A stretch of DNA of 5,498 nt from Burkholderiales bacterium (lineage in GTDB: Bacteria; Pseudomonadota; Gammaproteobacteria; Burkholderiales; Chitinimonadaceae). Below, in pieces: positions 1-4,912 of this stretch. Below the pieces are notes generated by a model. That model did no database searches. It had not been told where the DNA came from and worked only from the letters and a program-made list of their open reading frames with translations. Positions within the stretch are counted from its first letter, which is position 1. Every line of letters starts with the position of its first letter. A program made the translations under genes and the position numbers. Location: positions 1 through 5,498 of the forward strand of contig JAFAKZ010000559.1 of assembly GCA_019234745.1 (NCBI GenBank). The letters run 5' to 3'.

Positions 1-470
1 TCGATGCCGGCGATCATCATGCCCAGTACCATCACCAGGGTGAGCGAGCCGTCGAAGCCGGCCAGCATGGCTTCACCGGCCGCCATCTCCACCGCGTCCA
101 CGTCATTGGTCGCAAGCGCCATCAGGTCGCCCGTGCGTTGCTGCTGATAGAAGGCCGGGCCCTGGTCCGACAGCTTGCGGTATAGCCGTGTGCGCAACTC
201 CACACCCAGCCGGTAGCTAGCGGCGAACAGCTGCAGGCGCCAGCCCACGCGCAGGAAGTAGATGCCGAAGCCGGCCGCTACGACTTTAAGTAGCTGTAGC
301 ACCAGCGCGCCGCCATGCAGCTCGCCGCGCACCATGGTGTCGACGATATGCCCCACCTGGCGTGGAATCCACACGGTCAACGCTGCTACGCCCGCAAGCA
401 TCAGGGCGGAGGCGATATAGGGGCGCCAGTGACGGGCGACGAAGTTGGCGACGAGCCGGTATAGGGACAT
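1..470 (-). CDS. ABC transporter, MdlA/SmdA-type permease-ATPase, N-terminal part (runs off left edge)
   Basis: This is the first 156 residues of a fused membrane/ATPase ABC exporter half-transporter; the rest, including the nucleotide-binding domain, lies beyond the window. Visible are a short cytoplasmic start (MSLYRLVANFVARHWRPYIA), membrane helices at about residues 17-39, 54-76 and 135-156, and a long intracellular loop. The loop carries RVGWRLQLFAASY (74-86), VELRTRLYRKL (90-100) and RTGDLMALATNDVD (112-125). RTGD plus NDVD is characteristic of type-1 exporters, and from memory the stretch follows E. coli MdlA/SmdA closely. The start at 470 is chosen because it matches the MdlA N-terminus. 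In-frame ATGs at 503 and 530 would add 11 or 20 unconserved residues, and none of the three has a well-spaced Shine-Dalgarno. The substrate cannot be read from this part. The gene is 231 nt behind trpS, so cotranscription is possible but not evident. Confidence 0.88.
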   Translation of the reverse strand, partial: MSLYRLVANFVARHWRPYIASALMLAGVAALTVWIPRQVGHIVDTMVRGELHGGALVLQLLKVVAAGFGIYFLRVGWRLQLFAASYRLGVELRTRLYRKLSDQGPAFYQQQRTGDLMALATNDVDAVEMAAGEAMLAGFDGSLTLVMVLGMMIAGI

Positions 471-582
471 GCGGGTTGGATTGCGGTGGCTTGAGCACGC
501 CATTCTAGGGGTTCGTGCGGTGCATTTCATCCTTGTTCTAGGTGAGGGTATGTGGCGTTGGTCAGGCAAATTACGCCAACCC

Positions 583-678
583 TGTCGCTCCCGCGCAGGC
601 GGAAGCCCGGTAGCGGCCGCAGGTCACTTATGTGTTCTGGTGTCCATACCAAGCGTCGCACTGGATTCCCGCCTCAGC
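583..678. repeat. Decayed REP-like inverted repeat pair
   Basis: The only structure seen in the 231-nt gap between trpS and the ABC transporter. The left unit (588-602, CTCCCGCGCAGGCGG) is a short GC hairpin. The right unit (661-674, CTGGATTCCCGCCT) is the same motif inverted, with its second arm lost. Both resemble the widespread proteobacterial intergenic palindrome whose intact form pairs a CCCGC run with a GCGGG run. About 60 nt of non-repetitive sequence separates them. Mismatches in both units suggest an old, inactive copy. No ORF or target-site duplication is visible. Confidence 0.5.
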
Positions 679-701
679 ACCAACCTACGGACGCTCAAGG
701 T

Positions 702-1703
702 TCATGCAAAATACGTCAGCCCGAGCGCACGCCGTACGTCGTGCAGGGTCTGAGCAGCTACTTCACGTGCCGTATCACAGCCCTTGGCCAGCATATTCAA
801 CACTTCGCCCGGGTCCTTCGCGTATTGCGCACGCCGCGCACGGATAGGCGCCAGCAAGTCCTGCAGCACGCCTTCCAAGCGGCGCTTCACCGCCATATCG
901 CCCAGGCCGCCACGGCGGTAGTGCGCCTTGAGCTCCTCGACGGTAGCGCGGTCGGGGTCGAAGGCGTCCAGGTAGGTGAACACGACATTGCCCTCGACCT
1001 GGCCCGGGTCGTCGATATAGAGGTGCTTCGGGTCGGTGAACATCTCGCGCACGGCGGCCTTGATTTCGTCAGGCGAGGCGGACAGCGCAATCGCGTTGCC
1101 TGCCGACTTGCTCATCTTGCCTTGGCCGTCGATGCCGGGCAGGCGGCCGAATTCGGGGATTAGCGCAGCGCATTCCACCAGCACGTCCTGGCCTGTGGTG
1201 GTGTTGAGCCGGCGTACGATCTCGTTGGTCTGTTCGATCATCGGCTGCTGGTCGGTGCCCACGGGCACGAGCGTGGAACGGAAGGCAGTGATATCGGCCG
1301 CCTGGCTTACCGGGTAGGTGAGGAAACCGGCGGGCAGGTCGCGTTCGAAGCCGCGACTGCGGACCTCCTCTTTCACCGTCGGATTGCGCTCCAGGCGGGC
1401 CACGGTGACGAGGTTCAGGTAGTAGAAGGCCAGTTCGGCCAGTTCCGAAATCTGCGACTGGATGAAGATCGTGGACTTTGCCGGGTCCAGGCCCACGGCG
1501 AGGTAGTCGAGCGCGACTTCCAGTACGTTGCGCCGCACCTTGGCCAAGTCGCCCATATTGTCGGTGAGCGCCTGGGCATCCGCGATCATGATGAACTGGC
1601 GGTGCTTGCCTTGCAGCTCGATGCGGTTGCGCAACGAGCCGACATAGTGGCCCAGGTGTAGTGGGCCGGTGGGGCGATCGCCCGTGAGGATGGTGTGTTG
1701 CAT
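702..1703 (-). CDS. trpS: Tryptophanyl-tRNA synthetase
   Basis: Cytoplasmic class I aminoacyl-tRNA synthetase that activates tryptophan with ATP and charges tRNA-Trp. At 333 residues it has the usual length for bacterial TrpS. The HIGH-type signature is HLGH at residues 16-19, within TGDRPTGPLHLGHYVGS, and KMSKS is at 196-200. Other TrpS blocks are FIQSQISELAE (80-90), VARLERNPTVKEE (101-113) and AADITAF (135-141). The ATG at 1703 is chosen because GGAG lies 6 nt upstream. A TTG at 1730 would add nine residues (MAAFIPEHT) without a Shine-Dalgarno. The protein contains no tryptophan at all, which fits an enzyme that must be made when charged tRNA-Trp is low. The gene sits behind its own leader with a tandem-Trp peptide, terminator and antiterminator, so it is very probably controlled by attenuation. 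No clear terminator follows the TGA at 702. Confidence 0.97.
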   Translation of the reverse strand: MQHTILTGDRPTGPLHLGHYVGSLRNRIELQGKHRQFIMIADAQALTDNMGDLAKVRRNVLEVALDYLAVGLDPAKSTIFIQSQISELAELAFYYLNLVTVARLERNPTVKEEVRSRGFERDLPAGFLTYPVSQAADITAFRSTLVPVGTDQQPMIEQTNEIVRRLNTTTGQDVLVECAALIPEFGRLPGIDGQGKMSKSAGNAIALSASPDEIKAAVREMFTDPKHLYIDDPGQVEGNVVFTYLDAFDPDRATVEELKAHYRRGGLGDMAVKRRLEGVLQDLLAPIRARRAQYAKDPGEVLNMLAKGCDTAREVAAQTLHDVRRALGLTYFA

Positions 1704-1707
1704 GGTG

Positions 1708-1740
1708 TGCTCCGGAATAAACGCCGCCAACGCCGGAGCA
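1708..1740 (-). promoter_or_regulatory. Hairpin sequestering the trpS ribosome binding site
   Basis: TGCTCCGG (1740-1733) and CCGGAGCA (1715-1708) form a perfect 8-bp stem around a 17-nt loop. The GGAG Shine-Dalgarno of trpS (1713-1710) lies wholly inside the 3' arm, 6 nt before the ATG. In the folded state ribosome access should be reduced. The hairpin begins only 2 nt after the U-tract of the leader terminator. The pairing is seen in the sequence; a role in translational control is inferred. Confidence 0.5.
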
Positions 1741-1742
1741 GG

Positions 1743-1776
1743 AAATAAAACAGGCCGCCGGAATCGGCAGCCTGTT
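1743..1776 (-). terminator. Intrinsic terminator in the trpS leader (attenuator, arms 3:4)
   Basis: The RNA arms are AACAGGCTGCCG (1776-1765) and CGGCGGCCTGTT (1760-1749). They form a 12-bp stem with one G-U pair and a four-base loop, followed at once by a U-rich tract (TTATTT, 1748-1743). It lies 24 nt after the leader peptide stop codon and 40 nt before the trpS ATG, where an attenuator terminator should be. It is too far from the yiaA-family gene, with the leader ORF in between, to be simply that gene's terminator. Confidence 0.88.
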
Positions 1777-1829
1777 GTGGGAAATGGGTACGAACGTGCT
1801 CAGGCCGCCAGGGTCGGGCGGCGCCACCA
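1743..1829 (-). promoter_or_regulatory. Trp-codon transcription attenuator controlling trpS
   Basis: Four RNA segments can pair in mutually exclusive ways. Segment 1, GCCGCC (1822-1817), directly follows the two Trp codons (1829-1824). Segment 2, GGCGGCCTG (1809-1801), overlaps the leader stop codon. Segment 3, CAGGCTGCC, is at 1774-1766. Segment 4, GGCGGCCTG (1759-1751), is identical to segment 2. Pairings are 1:2 (6 bp), 2:3 (9 bp plus a flanking U-G, the antiterminator) and 3:4 (terminator). A ribosome stalled on the Trp codons would cover segment 1 and free segment 2 to pair with 3, so transcription continues into trpS. A ribosome reaching the stop codon would cover segment 2 and allow termination. 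This matches the established E. coli trp operon logic; the mechanism here is inferred from sequence only. Confidence 0.82.
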
Positions 1830-1862
1830 GTTGCGACGGGAGAGGGTGAGCGGTGCGTTCAT
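1800..1862 (-). CDS. trpS leader peptide with tandem tryptophan codons
   Basis: A 20-residue ORF, MNAPLTLSRRNWWRRPTLAA, ending in TGA. Its two consecutive TGG codons (residues 12-13, 1829-1824) are the likely sensor of charged tRNA-Trp. Their placement just before segment 1 of the attenuator, and the overlap of the stop codon with segment 2, are what ribosome-mediated attenuation requires. The peptide itself probably has no function after synthesis. The ATG at 1862 lacks a Shine-Dalgarno. The only promoter I can propose (-10 at 1875-1870) would start transcription at about 1863, making the message leaderless or nearly so. An in-frame ATG at 1874 would add MLQI, but it lies inside that -10 element and also lacks a ribosome binding site. 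It is too short to judge by codon statistics, so the support is the surrounding architecture. Confidence 0.8.
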   Translation of the reverse strand: MNAPLTLSRRNWWRRPTLAA

Positions 1863-1869
1863 GATTTGA

Positions 1870-1898
1870 AGCATACCGGCGGCGGGTGCCGCCGGCAA
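1870..1898 (-). promoter_or_regulatory. Candidate sigma-70 promoter of the trpS leader
   Basis: A -35-like TTGCCG (1898-1893) and a -10-like TATGCT (1875-1870) are separated by exactly 17 nt. Each matches the consensus at four of six positions. The expected start is near 1863, next to the leader ATG at 1862. It is the only well-spaced candidate I see between the yiaA-family stop codon and the leader peptide. The spacer is almost entirely occupied by a GC-rich palindrome. Confidence 0.42.
1874..1897 (-). terminator. GC-rich hairpin after the yiaA-family gene, possible weak terminator or operator
   Basis: A 10-bp stem with one G-U pair and an ACCC loop (arms 1897-1888 and 1883-1874) begins 12 nt after the stop codon of the upstream gene. 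It is followed by TGCTTC with no proper U-run, so intrinsic termination would be weak. It also fills the spacer of the proposed trpS-leader promoter, so a protein-binding or promoter-structure role is equally possible. The palindrome is clear; its role is uncertain. Confidence 0.4.
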
Positions 1899-1909
1899 GC
1901 ATGGCGAGA

Positions 1910-2377
1910 TCAAGCACTACGCGATTGATTGCCCATGATGGTTGGGATATCGCTGCGCAGATTGGCCTCCGCCGCATCGGCATCCTGCTTGTCGCGTACC
2001 GTCTTCGCCAGCGTGAACACGGAGCTGATCAGGAACAGCCAGGTGACCAGCATATAGTTCTTCTCCCAGTCCGGGATGGGCATGCGCCACAGGCCCCAGG
2101 CCGTGAGTGCGATGGCGGCAGCAAAGCCCAGCCACACCATCATCACCCAATGACCCGTGTCGACCTTGGCATGGCGGTTGTCGCGCAGCAGTTTGGCCAG
2201 CGTGAAGGCAGCGAACAGGCAGAACATATAGCCGATGGCGAGGAAGGCGCGGTCCAGGCTCAGGCCCTGGATATTGAGGATGCCCCAGCCGCTGGCGAAA
2301 GCTGAAGTCCCAAAGGCTAGCCATACCTGGATGACCCAGCCGGAGGTGTCGCGTTGGATACGTGGATGTGCAGCCAT
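1910..2377 (-). CDS. YiaA/YiaB-family inner-membrane protein
   Basis: A 155-residue integral membrane protein of unknown function in the YiaA/YiaB two-helix family. It shows an internal duplication. Each half has a pair of helices (about 12-34 and 43-63; 76-97 and 107-126) ending in nearly the same motif, FTLAKLLRDN (58-67) and FTLAKTVRDK (121-130). E. coli YiaA has the same two-repeat layout, with a similar KTVRDK turn. The tail from about 130 is polar and presumably cytoplasmic. The ATG at 2377 is chosen because AGGGG lies 8 nt upstream. The ATG at 2383 is only 2 nt from AGGGG, and a start at 2416 precedes it. Nine of 155 residues are Trp, mostly at helix ends. The gene precedes the trpS leader by about 50 nt, but no functional link is apparent. 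Confidence 0.85.
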   Translation of the reverse strand: MAAHPRIQRDTSGWVIQVWLAFGTSAFASGWGILNIQGLSLDRAFLAIGYMFCLFAAFTLAKLLRDNRHAKVDTGHWVMMVWLGFAAAIALTAWGLWRMPIPDWEKNYMLVTWLFLISSVFTLAKTVRDKQDADAAEANLRSDIPTIMGNQSRSA

Positions 2378-2460
2378 GTTCATTTCCCCTGTTCGTTGCG
2401 ATGTGTAGTGCGTCACGAACAGATGGTATTTGAATGTGCTGCGTTGTGTATGTGTCTATT

Positions 2461-2486
2461 GTTGGGTATTGAAATTCAATACCAAC
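2461..2486. promoter_or_regulatory. AT-rich palindrome between the NTF2-like and yiaA-family genes
   Basis: GTATTGAA (2466-2473) and TTCAATAC (2475-2482) are perfect inverted arms around one base. Extending outward gives GTTGG against CCAAC with a single unpaired G. It starts 7 nt after the NTF2-like stop codon, where a terminator would sit, but no T-run follows on the minus strand. It is also about 85-110 nt upstream of the yiaA-family start, a reasonable place for an operator. The palindrome is clear; which role it plays is not. Confidence 0.5.
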
Positions 2487-2493
2487 GGAAGCG

Positions 2494-3039
2494 TTAGGGC
2501 TTGGCTGGCGGCTTACCGTGCGAGGACCAGACCACGCTGAAAATCTTCCACTTATCGTCCGTCTTGATCAGCTGCCAGTTCTCCAGGCCGTAGTTGGTCA
2601 CCACGTTGTCTTCCAGGAACTCGAAGTCGAAGCTGACCCAGGCCAGGTTGTCGTCCTGCGTGATGCGGGCGTTGTAGAACTTCTCCTGCAGCGCGGTCTT
2701 GCTGTTGCTGACAAAGTTTGAGAAGGCAGGGAAACCGCCGACGGCGATACCGTCGTAATGCTCGTCCGTCGTATCGCGGATATGGTCTAACTCTTTCTGG
2801 CTGGGCGTGGTGCTAAACAGGATCTGGGAGTTCAGCACGAGCGAGGACAGCAGCTTGCCGTTCTTATCGAGAATGGCCGACTGGAAGGCCTGCATCACCT
2901 GGTTGATCTCGATGATGTCTTCCGGCGTGCTGGCGTAGTGGCCAAGGTAGAACTTGTCGTCTGCAGCTGCGACATTCGACAGCAAGCTGCTGGCGGCGGC
3001 CATCAATAGTACGAATCGCTTGATATATCTCTCGTTCAT
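2494..3039 (-). CDS. Secreted NTF2-like (SnoaL-type fold) protein of unknown function
   Basis: A 181-residue protein with a Sec signal peptide: basic start MNERYIKR, hydrophobic stretch FVLLMAAASSLLSNVAA, and probable cleavage after AAA at residue 26. The mature part looks like the NTF2-like cone fold: an opening helix (EDIIEINQVMQAFQSAILDK, 40-59), a middle segment, then the strand pattern NLAWVSFDFEF (131-141) and closing NWQLIKTDDKWKIFSVVWSSH (154-174). NTF2-like proteins bind small ligands or act as enzymes; I see no residues that settle which. The ATG at 3039 gives the cleanest signal peptide and has GGA about 9 nt upstream; an in-frame ATG at 3048 adds only MRH. It begins 30 nt after the chemotaxis receptor stop codon, so the two are probably cotranscribed. 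A periplasmic helper of the receptor is conceivable but unproven. Confidence 0.8.
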   Translation of the reverse strand: MNERYIKRFVLLMAAASSLLSNVAAADDKFYLGHYASTPEDIIEINQVMQAFQSAILDKNGKLLSSLVLNSQILFSTTPSQKELDHIRDTTDEHYDGIAVGGFPAFSNFVSNSKTALQEKFYNARITQDDNLAWVSFDFEFLEDNVVTNYGLENWQLIKTDDKWKIFSVVWSSHGKPPAKP

Positions 3040-3069
3040 ATGCCGCATTCCAGGTTGTCCGGCCCTAGT

Positions 3070-4782
3070 CTACCCGCCATCGGCCAGCAAGGCAGCGGCA
3101 TCGAAGCCCAGGCGCAACCCGCCCCAATGGCGGTTGCCCACGCGTATGGGCAAATCCAGCTCCGACATGATTTCGCCCGTGTCGCGCACATAGGTCTGCA
3201 GCAGGAAGCGCTGCTCGTTGCGGGCCGCACGCAGGCCGGCTGGGTCGTTGAACAGGCGCTTGTCGCGGCTGTTGACCAGGTCGGTGGCGCGGTCGCCCGT
3301 TACCGGCTTGGCATACCAGCTGTTATGGCTGGGTGCGTAGCCGTTCACGTCCACGATCAAGGCGAACTTGCCGCCCGGCGTGGCCTTCGCCAGTTTGTCG
3401 TATAGCGGCTGGAAGGCCTGCGCGAAGCGGTCGGCGTAGCCGGTCAGGTACTTCTGTGGATCGGTGCCGGCGACGGGCCGGTACTGCTGGTCGAACACGT
3501 CGACGCCGGCTGCCGCGATCGTGGCGATGCCCGCCTGTATCTCATCCCGGCAAGCCAGGCAGCGGCTGATGGCGGCGTCGAGCGGGCCGTGGCCCAACGT
3601 AAACCGGCCGGTGAGCGCCTGTACCTGCTCGGCCACCTGCGACAGCGCCTGGGTGGATTCGCCGGCCAGTTGCGTGCGCGTGGCAATGGCCTTGCTCTCA
3701 GCGTGGATGGCCGCGACGCGTTCGCTGATCTGCTGGTCGCCCTGCGCGGCCGCTTCGATATGCTCGACGATACCGGCGAGCGTCTGCTGGATGGTTTCCG
3801 AGTCCGCCACCTGGTGTTGGAACTGGGTGCAGGCATACTCCACCGAGGCCGCATTCTGCTGCACGCCGGCCGTGATGATGGCCGTGCGCTCGTGCGTGGC
3901 CGATACCTCGCCCGTCATGGCGTCGATGTCGGTGGCGATGCTGTCCGTGGCCTGGCGCGTCTTCTCCGCCAGCTTGCGCACCTCGTCCGCCACCACGGCG
4001 AAACCACGGCCGCTTTCACCGGCGCGCGCCGCTTCGATCGCCGCGTTCAGCGCCAGCAGATTTGTCTGGTCGGCGATCTCCTTGATCATGCCCACGACCT
4101 TGCGGATCTCACCGGAACGCGCGTTGAGGCTTTCCACCACCGTCGCGAACGCCTCCAGGTGCTGGCGCATCTCGCGCATGCGCGCCATCGTGTCCTGCAT
4201 GCCACTCAGGGCCTCGTGGGCGCGTGCCAGATTGTCGGCTGTGGTCGCGGCGATCTGCCTGGTCTCGTCCGTCGTTACCCTCATGCGCTCGGACGCAGTC
4301 TGCGATACCGCCATCACCTGCTCGGCGAACTGCGATTGCTGCGTGGTGCTGGCCGTGCAGTCACGCACCTGCTTGAGCGACTTGGCTGACTCCACGGCGA
4401 TGCGCACCGTGTAGCCCTGCACGCTGGCCAGCATTTCGCGCTGGTGTTTGAGGAAGAGGTTGATCGAGTCGGCCAGTGCGTCGGCCGTGGCATGGCCTTG
4501 GCGGGGCAGGCTGCGCGACAGGTCAGCATCGGCGGCGGCGAGCTCGTCCAGCGCAGTTTGCAGCCGGGCGATGGCGGCATGCCCGCTGCGCTTGAGCAGC
4601 CATGGCCAAAATGCGCAGAACACGAGCGATAGCACCAGCAAGGCCCAGGCTCGGGCAGCATCGACAGTTTGGCCACCCAGTGCCGGCCACAGCAGGGCGG
4701 CTGCTGCGATCAGCCACAGGGCGGGCGGCAGGAAGTAAGTCAGCGCGGCGCGCATGCTGGCGTTGGGCGAAGGCGTATTCAT
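3070..4782 (-). CDS. Methyl-accepting chemotaxis protein with C-terminal Cache-like sensor
   Basis: A 570-residue chemoreceptor expected to signal through CheA/CheW. Two membrane helices (about 17-36 and 44-63) are joined by only about seven residues, so there is essentially no periplasmic sensor. Residues 64-115 look like a degenerate HAMP (DADLSRSLP at 86-93; DSINLFLKHQREM at 105-117). The coiled-coil signalling domain spans roughly 118-395, with the conserved hairpin tip at 235-275 (EIADQTNLLALNAAIEAARA onward, then GFAVVADEVRKLAEKT). After it comes a 160-residue domain with FDQQYRPVAGTDPQKYL (430-446), NGYAPSHN (480-487), RDKRLFNDPAG (506-516) and RHWGGLRLGF (551-560). This pattern recurs at the C-termini of many proteobacterial receptors and is Cache-like, so sensing is probably cytoplasmic. 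A C-x-x-C pair (C408, C411) sits at the junction. GAGGAG 6 nt before the ATG supports the start. The C-terminal CheR-docking pentapeptide is absent. Confidence 0.95.
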   Translation of the reverse strand: MNTPSPNASMRAALTYFLPPALWLIAAAALLWPALGGQTVDAARAWALLVLSLVFCAFWPWLLKRSGHAAIARLQTALDELAAADADLSRSLPRQGHATADALADSINLFLKHQREMLASVQGYTVRIAVESAKSLKQVRDCTASTTQQSQFAEQVMAVSQTASERMRVTTDETRQIAATTADNLARAHEALSGMQDTMARMREMRQHLEAFATVVESLNARSGEIRKVVGMIKEIADQTNLLALNAAIEAARAGESGRGFAVVADEVRKLAEKTRQATDSIATDIDAMTGEVSATHERTAIITAGVQQNAASVEYACTQFQHQVADSETIQQTLAGIVEHIEAAAQGDQQISERVAAIHAESKAIATRTQLAGESTQALSQVAEQVQALTGRFTLGHGPLDAAISRCLACRDEIQAGIATIAAAGVDVFDQQYRPVAGTDPQKYLTGYADRFAQAFQPLYDKLAKATPGGKFALIVDVNGYAPSHNSWYAKPVTGDRATDLVNSRDKRLFNDPAGLRAARNEQRFLLQTYVRDTGEIMSELDLPIRVGNRHWGGLRLGFDAAALLADGG

Positions 4783-4852
4783 ATTGGTCTCCTCGCATCT
4801 AGCTTGGACGAGCGCGGGCCGAGGTGCAATGAGGAATGTCGCAGGACGTGCG

Positions 4853-4893
4853 AAAGCAAAACCCGCCAGGGAGCGAATCCATTGGCGGGTCTT
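4853..4893 (-). terminator. Intrinsic terminator of malate synthase G
   Basis: AAGACCCGCCA (4893-4883) pairs with TGGCGGGTTTT (4868-4858) in an 11-bp stem with one G-U pair and a 14-nt loop, followed by GCTTT. It lies 19 nt after the glcB stop codon and ends before the Shine-Dalgarno of the chemotaxis receptor, separating the two transcription units. The remaining 70 nt up to the receptor must hold its promoter, but I see no convincing -35/-10 or flagellar-sigma motif there. Confidence 0.82.
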
Positions 4894-4912
4894 GTCAGTG
4901 CGGTGAGACGCT

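Noticed and set aside
554..580. Possible hairpin (GTTGG/CCAAC or GGCGT/ACGCC) between trpS and the ABC transporter
   Set aside because: The two pairings overlap and exclude each other, each is only 5 bp, and there is no U-tract, so I do not call it a terminator.
552..1163. Plus-strand open frame of 203 codons opposite the end of trpS
   Set aside because: It is antisense to the conserved trpS frame, and its translation has low-complexity, GC-driven composition with no recognisable motif.
1704..1730. TTG start adding nine residues to TrpS
   Set aside because: There is no Shine-Dalgarno before it, and it would start inside the loop of the Shine-Dalgarno hairpin. The ATG at 1703 has GGAG at ideal spacing and matches the usual TrpS N-terminus.
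1069..1983. Minus-strand frame of 304 codons overlapping trpS and its leader
   Set aside because: It is a shifted-frame shadow of trpS. It crosses the terminator hairpin and the leader, and its product is low-complexity.
1910..2377. High Trp content of the YiaA-family protein (9 of 155) next to a Trp-sensing leader
   Set aside because: Trp enrichment at helix ends is usual in small membrane proteins, and there is no sign that the two genes share control.
2378..2416. Longer N-terminus for the YiaA-family protein
   Set aside because: AGGGG at 2392-2384 is best spaced for the ATG at 2377; the extra 13 residues are polar and not family-like.
3464..4414. Long plus-strand open frames (also 3589-4389) opposite the chemoreceptor
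   Set aside because: Long antisense frames are expected in GC-rich DNA. The minus-strand frame carries a textbook receptor signalling domain, and the plus-strand products are Ala/Arg/Ser-rich with no family features.
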